DNA of 26,632 nt from JANDLT01 sp041743485 (GCA_041743485.1 JBGTMR010000056.1:1-26632); one strand, 5' to 3'; shown: positions 1-7,468, numbered from the stretch's first letter. Notes: a model not told the origin generated them from the sequence alone. Translations and numbers: made by a program.

Positions 1-515
1 AGGTCGCGCTTGCCCACCACCTCACCCGCCTCCGCTTTCTTCCGCACCACAGCAATCAACTTCTGTAGTTCCTCATCCGTCCACGACTGTACGGATTCGG
101 TTTGGTACGCGCGTGACGCCTTAGGTCTGGCGAGCAGCACCGGATTCTCGCGCAAGTGACGACCGAGTTCGGGATGCCGCATCACCCATGCGTAGAACGA
201 TGAGAGGTGTGAGGTGCGAACATAGATGGAAGCCGGTCTAAGGGCGCGCTTACCCGCCGCTTCATCGCCACGCTCCATCTCCGCTTGCCAGTCTTTAACG
301 TCACGGGCGACCACCTCCGCCGGATGCTTACCCGCAAAGTGGAAGAACGCCGCGACCGCCCGCCCCTTATCACGCAGTAAGTCGTGACGACGGGATGAGT
401 TAACAGATGTCGCAGAGTCAGCCCACAGATGAATCGCGTTTCGGAGCGCCGATAGATATTCATCTTCAATCGGGACAACAGATGTTTCGTCATCTACACC
501 GCTCTTTTCGCTCAT
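1..515 (-). CDS. Tyrosine recombinase, N-terminal part (runs off left edge)
   Basis: About 171 codons are readable from ATG at 515 on the minus strand, and the frame is open to the window edge. An in-frame TGA lies 15 bases upstream of this ATG, so the start is fixed; no clear Shine-Dalgarno is seen. The protein has a charged N-terminus and then a helical segment of the SAM-like core-binding type (residues about 20-120, including SSFYAWVMRHPELGRHLREN). It ends with WTDEELQKLIAVVRKKA, typical of the start of the catalytic domain of XerC/XerD and phage-type integrases. The catalytic R-H-R-Y residues lie outside the window and cannot be checked. Such enzymes cut and rejoin DNA at specific sites, for integration or multimer resolution. 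Next to partition and replication genes, either role fits. The 124 bp between this gene and the next shows nothing recognisable. Confidence 0.75.
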   Translation of the reverse strand, partial: MSEKSGVDDETSVVPIEDEYLSALRNAIHLWADSATSVNSSRRHDLLRDKGRAVAAFFHFAGKHPAEVVARDVKDWQAEMERGDEAAGKRALRPASIYVRTSHLSSFYAWVMRHPELGRHLRENPVLLARPKASRAYQTESVQSWTDEELQKLIAVVRKKAEAGEVVGKRD

Positions 516-639
516 TCCGGCAGCATATCATGTAGGTTACACTTATCGCATCTTTGTGTGATCTCTAGCTATAAACGTCACTCCCTTTTGATTATTCAAT
601 GTGTATTTCAAGTCACCGCTGAAAGCTGCAACTTCTCTT

Positions 640-1110
640 TCATATGTCGAAGATTTTGGTAGCTCGAGTTCCGTCTATTATCGCACTAGCGATACGGCGT
701 TCGAGTTGATCGCGCAATTCTTCGTTGCCACGCTCGTTCTTGGGGCGTTTCAATCGACCGATGCGTGTCGCTTCCCTCTCTAGTTCAGGCGTAGCGTGCT
801 CAAGCGCAATGAGTACCGCCCTCATTACTTCACTCGCCTTCAAATCTATACCGGTCGCTTTACTGTAAATACTTAATACCTTTTTTAGCGTTTCATCGGT
901 CGAGGTGGTCAGAATGAATTGGCGGTAAACATTTGTCGGCTCTCCATTCATCTTTCTGTGCTTCGACGGCGGAGAAAAATCGTTCGTAATTGGAGTTGGA
1001 GCGATAGACTCTCGCGTTGCGGGCTTAGATAATGCTGCGGCACCTACGGCGAGATCAAGCATGTTCGAGACTGAGCTTTGACGTTGTGGTTTTGTAAGCG
1101 GTTTTGCCAT
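640..1110 (-). CDS. Ribbon-helix-helix partition partner of ParA (centromere-binding candidate)
   Basis: This 156-residue protein starts 19 bp downstream of the parA stop codon, with a strong ribosome site (GAGGAGGAAT) before the ATG, so the two genes form one operon. The first 60 residues are basic and Ser/Thr-rich, probably disordered; such tails in ParG- and Omega-type proteins stimulate ParA ATPase. Residues about 61-115 (starting VYRQFILTTSTDETLKKVL) have the beta-strand/helix/helix pattern of a ribbon-helix-helix DNA-binding domain. The C-terminus is Arg/Glu-rich. By family logic it binds repeats at the centromere as tandem dimers and bridges them to ParA. The 8-bp repeat arrays upstream of parA are the obvious binding sites. 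Family assignment is by pattern and position and has not been confirmed by a profile search. Confidence 0.65.
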   Translation of the reverse strand: MAKPLTKPQRQSSVSNMLDLAVGAAALSKPATRESIAPTPITNDFSPPSKHRKMNGEPTNVYRQFILTTSTDETLKKVLSIYSKATGIDLKASEVMRAVLIALEHATPELEREATRIGRLKRPKNERGNEELRDQLERRIASAIIDGTRATKIFDI

Positions 1111-1129
1111 TATTGCTTAGATTCCTCCT

Positions 1130-2002
1130 CTACTTACTAACTGAGACTGCTGGCATTGCTACCAATTCACCAATCGGGTTAGGCACGAGTTTACCGGCAA
1201 TAAAGGCGTCACGATTCAATACTCTTTCCTCTATTTCACCAGCTAGTGCACGGTATTGGGTTGCTACTGGGTGCTTATCATGGCTTTTCATTTGAAGCAA
1301 AGTTTTTCCGCGCCCCGAACATTTCGCGACCTCGATGGCTTGAGAAATCTTTGTCTGAAAACTTCGTCCCGGCAGTGCCCGATCAACTACATCTTCAACC
1401 TCACGCCACAAGTTACTTCTGGCATCAACAGCGGTGACAATAACACCCAACACTTCCAATGACGGGTTGCGCCGGGCTCTTACATCAATGATGTCCTTTA
1501 GGGCTTCGTTGAGTCCTCCAACAGCGAGTGGATGAGGAAAAGCGGATAGCAGGAACCAATCGGCTGACGAGTATGCAGCGACGGTTGTGATAGCTCCCGG
1601 ATTCGGTGGGGTATCAAGAAAAATAAAGTCAAATGTCGGACGCGCAAGTGATAGTGCACGGTCTAAAATTCGTGTGCGATCAACAAATTTCGATAGCAGA
1701 TGATCCAGCTCAGCAAGTTCAGACCGCGCCGGTATGAGCGACACGCCTTTTGGAAGTTTTTCCGTTACCGCCAAAGTTGATGGTGTTTCTTCAGTAGTAA
1801 GAAGTTCCAGCGTACCGGCAAAACTCTCCGGTGGGATACCCAGATGTTTGGTCGCTCCTGCCGATGGATCAAGATCAATTATTAGCGAGGTATAACCACG
1901 CTCTCCGAGAGCGGCAGCCAAATGAACGGTGTTGGTGCTTTTTCCGACACCACCCTTTTGATTTCCTACCGCCAAGACGACTCCGGGTTGAATTTTCGGC
2001 AT
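1130..2002 (-). CDS. parA: ParA-type partition ATPase
   Basis: This 290-residue protein has the deviant Walker A box KGGVGKST at residues 16-23, including the signature lysine before the GG. Switch I is IDLDPSAGAT (about 42-51), and Walker B is the FIFLDTPP segment around Asp130. It lacks the N-terminal helix-turn-helix of type Ia ParA proteins, so with a small ribbon-helix-helix partner it fits the type Ib plasmid partition class. ATP-bound ParA dimers coat the nucleoid and move partition complexes apart. The start at 2002 has a good ribosome site, AAGGAGAC. The 8-bp repeats begin about 30 bp upstream of the start, where they could serve both as centromere and as operator for autoregulation. 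Soj/MinD-like chromosomal ATPases are less likely because the replication gene is adjacent. Confidence 0.92.
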   Translation of the reverse strand: MPKIQPGVVLAVGNQKGGVGKSTNTVHLAAALGERGYTSLIIDLDPSAGATKHLGIPPESFAGTLELLTTEETPSTLAVTEKLPKGVSLIPARSELAELDHLLSKFVDRTRILDRALSLARPTFDFIFLDTPPNPGAITTVAAYSSADWFLLSAFPHPLAVGGLNEALKDIIDVRARRNPSLEVLGVIVTAVDARSNLWREVEDVVDRALPGRSFQTKISQAIEVAKCSGRGKTLLQMKSHDKHPVATQYRALAGEIEERVLNRDAFIAGKLVPNPIGELVAMPAVSVSK

Positions 2003-2033
2003 TAAAGTCTCCTTGTTTTTTCAGGTGTGCCCC

Positions 2034-2097
2034 CATGCATCCATGTACTCATGAATCTATCAATGTATGGATGCATGAGTGCATGGATACATGAATA
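2034..2097. repeat. Array A: eight in-phase 8-bp repeats (candidate partition site)
   Basis: The sequence divides without gaps into eight octamers: CATGCATC, CATGTACT, CATGAATC, TATCAATG, TATGGATG, CATGAGTG, CATGGATA, CATGAATA. Most fit CATGNATN. The left and right halves also form an inverted repeat: 2034-2057 pairs with 2070-2093 with 3 mismatches in 24. Short contiguous repeats of this length are what Omega- and ParG-type ribbon-helix-helix proteins bind, and such a protein is encoded two genes away in the parA operon. Confidence 0.7.
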
Positions 2098-2153
2098 CAG
2101 CAATATCATCCTAACTATCAACACATAAATTCTCACCCGTAATGGTTATCACT

Positions 2154-2201
2154 CATGCACTCATGGACGCATGAGTGCATGAGTGCATGAGTGCATGTAT
2201 C
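2154..2201. repeat. Array B: six in-phase 8-bp repeats
   Basis: Six contiguous octamers all begin CATG: CATGCACT, CATGGACG, three exact CATGAGTG, then CATGTATC. The first unit and the CATGAGTG units also form a 12-bp inverted repeat (2154-2165 with 2170-2181). The array starts exactly 120 bp, or 15 octamers, after array A, so both are in one register. The three identical units are also the form present once in array A, which points to a preferred binding sequence. Confidence 0.7.
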
Positions 2202-2244
2202 CTACCTAGAATCAATAAGTTGCCGCTATCAACCAGCAAAATTT

Positions 2245-2276
2245 AGGTTGCAAACCTGCAAACAAAATAGTAAACA
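2245..2276 (+). promoter_or_regulatory. Possible rep promoter with overlapping inverted repeat
   Basis: A weak promoter-like pair is visible: TTGCAA (2248-2253), 17 bp, then TAAACA (2271-2276), about 58 bp before the rep start. A small inverted repeat, AGGTT-GCA-AACCT (2245-2257), covers the -35 element and GCAAAC is repeated just after it, as an operator would be. The match to consensus is poor, so this is only a candidate. Confidence 0.3.
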
Positions 2277-2333
2277 AATCATTATTATCGAAGTGCTTAT
2301 TTTAAGCGACTTACTAACAACACCAATATTTTT

Positions 2334-3320
2334 ATGACAAGAGCTTTAATTCCTAACAGCACACAGATTCCCGATGTGATTCTAGATCAGTGGATGTGCG
2401 AACTTTCTGGTGCAGAGCTGAAGGTAACTTTATATATCGCCCGTCGTACCTTCGGTTTTGGAAAAGAGAGCGATAACATAAGCCTAAATCAAATCGCCAA
2501 CGGAATTAAGAAGCGGGATGGGGCTGTGCTAGACCGAGGAACAGGGCTTTCAATTTCAAGCGTAGCAAGAGCACTTAAATCACTAGAGGAGCGACAAATC
2601 CTTTTACGAAAGACCAATATTAACGACAAGAACGAGCACGATGAAAACACGTACAGATTGAATCTCAATTGGGCTGGGGAGGTACTCCCAAATTCGGAGA
2701 ACCCCCCTTCAAAAAGTGATACTGGGTACTCCCAAAATAAAAGTACGGGTACTCCTAAAATAGAAGGACGGGTACTCCCAAAATCGGAGACACAAGAAAC
2801 AGTACAAGAAACAGTACAAGAAACAGCAGCAACAGCACCTACCAATACCAATGCACTTGATGTTTCTGCTGCTGCTGTTCTTTCAGATAACTATAAACTG
2901 CTTAGAAACATGGGACTAGATGACGCAGCAGCCAAGGAACTCACGACGACTTACTCGGAAGAAAGAGTCAAACGTCAATGCCTGTGGTTTAAGTTCAGAG
3001 TCGCTGACAGAAATCCGATGGGAGCATTGCGGTCATCGATTGTAGAAGACTGGGGAGACCCACAACGAGGAAAGGACAATGCGCAAAAGGACGAACTTAC
3101 TCAGGGAGTGGATACACAGCGTCGTCAAATGATTGAGAGTTGTATTCTGTGTGACGCTAACGGTAATAGATTTGTGCGGAGTGAAAAATTTCCGAGAGGA
3201 GCCATAAAGAGATGTACGCATGACCCGGTAACCGAATCGAAGTTTAAAACTTGCGAAACATCACCAACCGAATATGCACCAAATCAAGTTGTTACGACGG
3301 ACGAGGCAAATCGAAATTAA
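2334..3320 (+). CDS. Plasmid/phage-type replication initiator (lambda O-like N-terminus)
   Basis: This 328-residue protein has an N-terminal region (about 5-110) that reads like the phage replication protein O domain. It contains IPDVILDQWMCELSGAELK and LYIARRTFGFGKESDNISL, then a winged-helix-like part (SSVARALKSLEERQILLRK). Residues about 115-165 form a low-complexity linker, encoded by DNA iterons and ending in QETVQETVQETA. The C-terminal part has a possible metal site (CILC near 270, then RCTHDP). In lambda O the N-terminal domain binds iterons located inside the O gene and the C-terminal part recruits helicase; the same layout is seen here. No Shine-Dalgarno precedes the ATG at 2334. 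The gene is clearly AT-richer than the restriction genes that follow, so it probably has a separate origin. It could belong to a plasmid, chromid or integrated element. Confidence 0.75.
   Translation: MTRALIPNSTQIPDVILDQWMCELSGAELKVTLYIARRTFGFGKESDNISLNQIANGIKKRDGAVLDRGTGLSISSVARALKSLEERQILLRKTNINDKNEHDENTYRLNLNWAGEVLPNSENPPSKSDTGYSQNKSTGTPKIEGRVLPKSETQETVQETVQETAATAPTNTNALDVSAAAVLSDNYKLLRNMGLDDAAAKELTTTYSEERVKRQCLWFKFRVADRNPMGALRSSIVEDWGDPQRGKDNAQKDELTQGVDTQRRQMIESCILCDANGNRFVRSEKFPRGAIKRCTHDPVTESKFKTCETSPTEYAPNQVVTTDEANRN
2681..2793 (+). repeat. Iterons inside rep: candidate replication origin
   Basis: GGTACTCCCAAAAT or a near match starts at 2681, 2725, 2748 and 2771. The last three are spaced 23 bp apart, and the first is 44 bp before the second, with a degenerate C-rich/A-rich segment where a further copy might sit. 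Copies 1 and 4 also share TCGGAGA after the core; copies 2 and 3 share AAAATA-AAG-ACG. Relative to rep, the copies fall in all three reading frames (encoding VLP, YSQ and TPK), so protein-level repetition cannot explain them. The 23-bp spacing puts copies on one face of the helix, as in iteron origins. Confidence 0.75.
2792..2827 (+). repeat. Three 12-bp tandem repeats in rep linker
   Basis: ACAAGAAACAGT is present twice exactly and a third time with one change, directly after the iterons. Being 12 bp long they stay in frame and encode QETV-QETV-QETA. They may be part of the origin or simply a slippage-prone linker. Confidence 0.6.
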
Positions 3321-3404
3321 GATAACCTACAAGGTAACAACCTACTGACTCAGATCAGATAGTCATGTATTTAGTAGGAATTATTTCACCTCTGTGAATT
3401 CTAT

Positions 3405-4904
3405 ATGCAAAGCAGCTTGATTGATGTTTCGAGATTGGAGTCTCTGCTTTGGGAGTCAGCAAACATCCTGCGCGGACCCGTTGATGCCGCAGACTTCAAG
3501 AATTACATCTTCCCCATATTGTTCTTCAAGCGGATAAGCGATGTATTCGACGAAGAGGTAGCGGTCGCGCTGGAAGAATCTGAAGGCGACAAGGATTACG
3601 CCCTCTTCCCTGAGAACCACCGCTTCCAAATTCCTAGTGGATGTCATTGGCGAGATGTGCGAGCTAACACCTCTAACGTGGGTGCCGCATTGCAACGCGC
3701 TTTTCGGGAGATCGAGAAAGGGAATCCGCGCACGCTATACGGCATCTTCGGTGACGCTCAATGGACAAACAAAGAACGGCTTTCAGATGAATTGCTCCTC
3801 GATCTCGTAGAACATTTTTCACAACTCACATTGACGAACACTCACGTCCGCTCTGACATGCTCGGACAGGCTTACGAGTATCTGATCAAGAAGTTTGCTG
3901 ACTCGACAAACAAGAAAGCGGGAGAGTTTTACACGCCGCGCTCGGTCGTGAGGTTGATGATTGACATGCTCGACCCGCAAGCCGGAGAAACGATTTACGA
4001 TCCGGCTTGCGGCACGGGCGGAATGCTGCTCGAAGCCGTTAATCACATCCGCGAGTTCGGCGGCGACATCAAGGCTCTGTGGGGCAAACTCTACGGGCAA
4101 GAGAAGAATTTGACGACATCGGGCATCGCACGCATCAACCTTTTCCTGCACGATGTTGGAGATTTCGAGATCGTGCGCGGCGACACTCTCAGACAACCGG
4201 CGTTCTTCGAGGGCGACCGCCTTGCGACGTTCGATTGCGTGATTGCTAATCCGCCATTTTCGCTCGAACGCTGGGGTGAGGAGATGTGGGCGACCGACCC
4301 GTTCGGGCGCAACTTCGCGGGAGTGCCGCCACGCAAGAGCGGCGACTTCGCGTGGGTCGAACACATGATTAAATCGCTCGCCGTGCCTGCCGGACGGATG
4401 GCAATCGTGCTGCCGCATGGCGCGCTGTTTCGAGGTGGGGCGGAAGGTCAAATCCGCCGTCGCCTTCTGGAGATGGACATGCTTGAAGCGGTCATCGGCT
4501 TGGGGGTTAATCTGTTTTACGGGACGGGACTCGCCGCTTGCATTCTCGTCTTACGCGCTCGTAAGAAGGCGGAGCAAACAGGGCAGGTGCTATTTGTTGA
4601 TGCGTCGCGGTTGTTCAAGCGCGGGCGCAATCAGAACACGCTTGAGCCGCAGCACGTCGAAGAGATTTTGAAGCTGTATCGCGGTTACAAGACAATTGAA
4701 GGCACGGCGAAGTTGGCGACGTTGGATGAGATTGTAGGCAACGACTGGAATCTAAATATCCCGCGTTACGTCGAACCTGTCGCCCAAGCTGAGACGATGA
4801 CGGTTGATGATGCGGTATCGAATCTCAAGCAATCGCTGAACGAAGCTTACGCGGCTGAAGATCGTTTGCGAGGACTTCTGCATGAGGCGGGCATCGCTGG
4901 ATGA
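3405..4904 (+). CDS. hsdM: Type I restriction-modification methyltransferase subunit, copy 1
   Basis: This 499-residue N6-adenine DNA methyltransferase has the N-terminal HsdM helical domain (LLWESANILRGPVDAADFK and FPILFFKRISDVFDEE, residues about 15-51). The SAM-binding motif I is DPACGTGG (199-206) and the catalytic motif IV is NPPF (282-285). With HsdS it methylates adenine in the recognition site; with HsdS and HsdR it forms the restriction complex. The start at 3405 gives a normal HsdM N-terminus, though no good ribosome site is seen. Its stop overlaps the start of the second hsdM by ATGA, so the two are translationally coupled. Both motifs look intact, so it is predicted active. Confidence 0.95.
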   Translation: MQSSLIDVSRLESLLWESANILRGPVDAADFKNYIFPILFFKRISDVFDEEVAVALEESEGDKDYALFPENHRFQIPSGCHWRDVRANTSNVGAALQRAFREIEKGNPRTLYGIFGDAQWTNKERLSDELLLDLVEHFSQLTLTNTHVRSDMLGQAYEYLIKKFADSTNKKAGEFYTPRSVVRLMIDMLDPQAGETIYDPACGTGGMLLEAVNHIREFGGDIKALWGKLYGQEKNLTTSGIARINLFLHDVGDFEIVRGDTLRQPAFFEGDRLATFDCVIANPPFSLERWGEEMWATDPFGRNFAGVPPRKSGDFAWVEHMIKSLAVPAGRMAIVLPHGALFRGGAEGQIRRRLLEMDMLEAVIGLGVNLFYGTGLAACILVLRARKKAEQTGQVLFVDASRLFKRGRNQNTLEPQHVEEILKLYRGYKTIEGTAKLATLDEIVGNDWNLNIPRYVEPVAQAETMTVDDAVSNLKQSLNEAYAAEDRLRGLLHEAGIAG

Positions 4905-6460
4905 GCAAAGCTGATTTGATAAAAGAACCGCTACTCTCTTCGCTTGCTCCGCAAGGTGAACGAGCGCGTATCACGCAGGCGCAGTTGGAGAGTTACCTGT
5001 GGGGCGCGGCGGTGTTGCTGCGCGGCGTAATTGACGCGGGCGATTATAAGCAGTTCATCTTCCCGCTCCTGTTCTTCAAGCGCATCTCGGATGTTTACGA
5101 CGAAGAATACGAACAAGCGTTGGCTGATTCGGGCGGCGATGTGGATTATGCGAAGTTCGCCGACCATCATCGCTTCCAGATTCCCGAAGGATCGCACTGG
5201 CGCGATGTGCGCGGGGTGGCGAAGAACGTCGGAGGGGCTTTACAGAACGCGATGCGCGCGGTCGAGAAGGCGAATCCGAAACAGCTTTACGGCATCTTCG
5301 GTGATGCACAGTGGACGAACAAGGAACGCCTGTCAGACTCGACGATGCGCGATCTGGTCGAACACTTTTCAACGCTTACGCTCTCCGTCGCTAATGTACC
5401 CGAAGATGAGTTAGGGCAGGCTTATGAATATCTCATCAAGAAGTTTGCGGACGATAGCGGGCATACGGCTGCTGAGTTTTACACCAACCGCACGCTCGTA
5501 CACCTGATGACCTTGATGCTTGAGCCGCAGCCGGGCGAGTCCATCTACGATCCGACATGCGGTTCGGGTGGGATGCTGTTGTCGGCGGCGATGCAACTCA
5601 AGCGCGAGGGCAAGGAGTACCGCAATCTTAAACTCTACGGGCAAGAGCGCAACCTGATGACTTCGGCAATCGCGCGGATGAATATGTTTCTGCACAGTAT
5701 CGAAGACTTCCATATTGAGCGCGGCGACACGCTCGCCGAACCGAAGTTGACGGAAGGCGATAAGCTCAAACAGTTCGATGTCGTGCTTGCTAATCCGCCG
5801 TACTCGATTAAGCAGTGGAATCGCGCCGCGTGGGAGAAGGATGCTTTCGGACGCAACTTTCTCGGCGTGCCGCCGCAGGGACGCGCCGACTATGCTTTCT
5901 TCCAGCACATCATCAAGAGCCTCAAGCCGGATACCGGAAGATGCGCGATTCTATTTCCGCACGGTGTCTTGTTCCGCGACGAAGAAGCCGCAATGCGGCG
6001 TCGTTTGATTGAGCAGGACGTGATTGAGTGCGTACTCGGCTTGGGCGCGAATCTGTTTTACAACTCGCCGATGGAGGCATGTGTCATTGTCTGCCGGATG
6101 CGTAAACCGAAGGAGCGACGCGGGCGCGTGCTATTTATCAACGCGGTGGATGAAGTGACGCGCGAGCGGGCGCAGAGTTTTCTTAAAGAGGCGCACGCCG
6201 AACGCATCTTGGGCGCATACCGGAGTTTTGCGGAAGTGGAAGGGTTCGCGCACGTAGCGACGCTTGATGAGATCGAAGCGAACGCGGGAAACTTGAGCAT
6301 CCCTCTGTATGTCCGCCGCCGTAAGAGCGCGGGTAACGGGAGCGCGGCGGACGGCGACGGGGAAGCATCGTTAGCGGCGTGGGAGCAAAGTTCGGCGGAG
6401 TTGCGCCTGAGCATGAACAAGATGTTCGAGCAACTCAATAACTACGGCGTGGAGAATTAA
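4901..6460 (+). CDS. hsdM: Type I restriction-modification methyltransferase subunit, copy 2
   Basis: This 519-residue second HsdM is clearly homologous along its whole length to the one just upstream, but much diverged. It shares ILYG/LYGIFGDAQWTNKERLSD-type stretches yet differs in its motifs: DPTCGSGG (217-224) and NPPY (298-301). It has about 20 extra N-terminal residues and a Gly/Ser/Ala-rich insert near 467-480. Both catalytic motifs are complete. The ATGA overlap with copy 1 means the two are made together, which suggests that both enter one enzyme, perhaps an M1-M2-S complex. The alternative is two ancestral systems collapsed into one locus. Only one hsdS and one hsdR are present nearby. 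Confidence 0.95.
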   Translation: MSKADLIKEPLLSSLAPQGERARITQAQLESYLWGAAVLLRGVIDAGDYKQFIFPLLFFKRISDVYDEEYEQALADSGGDVDYAKFADHHRFQIPEGSHWRDVRGVAKNVGGALQNAMRAVEKANPKQLYGIFGDAQWTNKERLSDSTMRDLVEHFSTLTLSVANVPEDELGQAYEYLIKKFADDSGHTAAEFYTNRTLVHLMTLMLEPQPGESIYDPTCGSGGMLLSAAMQLKREGKEYRNLKLYGQERNLMTSAIARMNMFLHSIEDFHIERGDTLAEPKLTEGDKLKQFDVVLANPPYSIKQWNRAAWEKDAFGRNFLGVPPQGRADYAFFQHIIKSLKPDTGRCAILFPHGVLFRDEEAAMRRRLIEQDVIECVLGLGANLFYNSPMEACVIVCRMRKPKERRGRVLFINAVDEVTRERAQSFLKEAHAERILGAYRSFAEVEGFAHVATLDEIEANAGNLSIPLYVRRRKSAGNGSAADGDGEASLAAWEQSSAELRLSMNKMFEQLNNYGVEN

Positions 6461-6464
6461 AAAC

Positions 6465-6710
6465 ATGGACGTGACTTTACAAATACCGGAAGATGTCTTT
6501 TCCGCGCTACGCCGCTCGCCGGATGAGTTCGGGCGCGAGTTGCGGTTGGCGGCGGCGATTCATTGGTACGAGCGCGGCGAGGTGTCGCAAGAGAAAGCCG
6601 CTGAAATTGCCGGATTAGACCGCACGGACTTTCTGTTACAGCTTGCGCGAGAAGGTGAGGATGCTTTTGTGGTTGACTTTGATGATTTGAAGCGAGAACT
6701 TGGAATATAA
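6465..6710 (+). CDS. UPF0175-family antitoxin-like protein
   Basis: This 81-residue protein fits the UPF0175 family: an N-terminal strand (VTLQIPEDVFSAL), then a helix-turn-helix-like core (RGEVSQEKAAEIAGLDRTDF), ending in an acidic tail (VVDFDDLKRELGI). The family usually acts as an antitoxin or DNA-binding partner of a PIN-type DUF3368 toxin. No such toxin follows here. The next 93 bp hold only a short open frame, and then a different pair begins. The gene starts 4 bp after the hsdM stop with GGAGA upstream, so it is co-transcribed with the restriction operon. It may be an orphan antitoxin. Confidence 0.75.
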   Translation: MDVTLQIPEDVFSALRRSPDEFGRELRLAAAIHWYERGEVSQEKAAEIAGLDRTDFLLQLAREGEDAFVVDFDDLKRELGI

Positions 6711-6803
6711 AGGTTTAAGGAGTAAGAACGAGGTTGTTGGAGCGTTGGAAGCGTCGAAGAAGAACCGCTTGCCAATTCAGAATTTGCTTAATGAGGAATC
6801 ACT

Positions 6804-7121
6804 ATGAGTAAGGAATATATCGAAGAGCGCAACGGTGGATACTACATCGCTGGTAAGCGCGTTTCGCTTGACTCGATTGTGTATGCCTTCCAGCGCGGCG
6901 CATCGCCGGAGAGCATCACGCGCTCGTTTCCGGTCGTGATGCTCGAAGAGGTTTACGGCGCGTTGACATTTTACCTTGCCAACAAGGACGCGGTTGACGA
7001 GTACCTCAAGCGTGAAGAAGCGGAGTTTGAAAAACTGCGAGGAGAGAGGCGCGCCGCGAATCCAGAGTTGCACCGCAAACTTGAGGAAGCGATGCGGGAG
7101 CGTGAGGTACAGAGTTTGTGA
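6804..7121 (+). CDS. DUF433-family protein, antitoxin of DUF433/DUF5615 pair
   Basis: This 105-residue protein has the DUF433 core: GYYIAGKRVSLDSIVYAFQRGASPESI, an HTH-like region, then a segment (EEVYGALTFYLANKDAVDEYL) typical of the family. A charged C-terminal helix follows and probably contacts the partner. It has a ribosome site (GAGGAA) and overlaps the next gene by GTGA, the usual antitoxin-before-toxin coupling. DUF433 with a DUF5615 PIN-like partner is a common predicted toxin-antitoxin pair. The pair sits between hsdM and hsdS, within the restriction operon. Confidence 0.8.
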   Translation: MSKEYIEERNGGYYIAGKRVSLDSIVYAFQRGASPESITRSFPVVMLEEVYGALTFYLANKDAVDEYLKREEAEFEKLRGERRAANPELHRKLEEAMREREVQSL

Positions 7122-7468
7122 AGCCGCGCTTTCAGGCGGACGCCGACCTCAACGAAGACATTTTGACGGGCATCATGCGGCGCGAGAATCGAGTTGATTT
7201 TCAGACGGCAGAAGAAGCTGGTCTTTCAGATTTAGACGATTCACAAGTCTTGGCATTGGCAGCGCGAGAAGGACGCATTCTCGTCTCGCATGATCGCAAG
7301 ACGATGCCGCGCCATTTCGCCGAGTTCATTCTTAACAACACAAGTCCGGGTCTTATCATCATTTCGCAACGAACAGACGTGCGCGCGGCAATCGAAGAGT
7401 TGCTGATGATTTGGAGCGCATCAGAAGCGGAAGAGTGGACGAACAATATCAGCACTATTCCTCTCTAA
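7118..7468 (+). CDS. DUF5615 PIN-like protein, probable toxin
   Basis: This 116-residue protein starts at a GTG that overlaps the DUF433 stop (GTGA). The N-terminal FQADADLNEDI carries the acidic residues expected of a PIN-like fold. The central DLDDSQVLALAAREGRILVSHDRKTMP is the hallmark of the DUF5615 family: a D-D pair, then a second acidic site in SHD. PIN-like proteins are usually Mg-dependent RNases, so by inference this is the toxin neutralised by the DUF433 protein. Its stop overlaps the hsdS start as TAATG, so hsdS translation is coupled to the toxin gene. Confidence 0.8.
   Translation: MKPRFQADADLNEDILTGIMRRENRVDFQTAEEAGLSDLDDSQVLALAAREGRILVSHDRKTMPRHFAEFILNNTSPGLIIISQRTDVRAAIEELLMIWSASEAEEWTNNISTIPL

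Larger units (their letters stand above)
2003..2333. other. Divergent intergenic control region between parA and rep
   Basis: This 331-bp stretch has no convincing gene. It holds two arrays of 8-bp repeats (2034-2097 and 2154-2201). An AT-rich segment of about 55 bp lies between them, and a second AT-rich stretch (about 2220-2333) leads into rep. It separates the minus-strand parA operon from the plus-strand rep gene, so both promoters must lie here. A TATCAACA near 2117 is only loosely DnaA-box-like. I read the region as partition site plus control region. The replication iterons appear to be inside rep instead. Confidence 0.6.

Noticed and set aside
182..493. Minus-strand open frame of 103 codons
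   Set aside because: It is a shadow frame of the partial tyrosine recombinase, which is open in another minus frame from 515 to the window edge.
2117..2124. DnaA box in the parA-rep interval
   Set aside because: TATCAACA matches the consensus only loosely, and no cluster of boxes is present.
2034..2201. CRISPR-like array
   Set aside because: Units are 8 bp and contiguous, with no spacers; they fit a partition site better, and no cas genes are present.
3819..4451. Minus-strand frame of 210 codons opposite hsdM
   Set aside because: Antisense shadow of hsdM copy 1, with no ribosome site or recognisable domain.
3405..6460. Tandem hsdM as an assembly duplication
   Set aside because: The two genes differ throughout, including their motifs, so they are real paralogues and not a duplicated contig segment.
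6712..6807. Short frame after UPF0175 as a DUF3368 toxin remnant
   Set aside because: The resemblance to the C-terminus of that family is too weak to list as a feature; mentioned only as a possibility.
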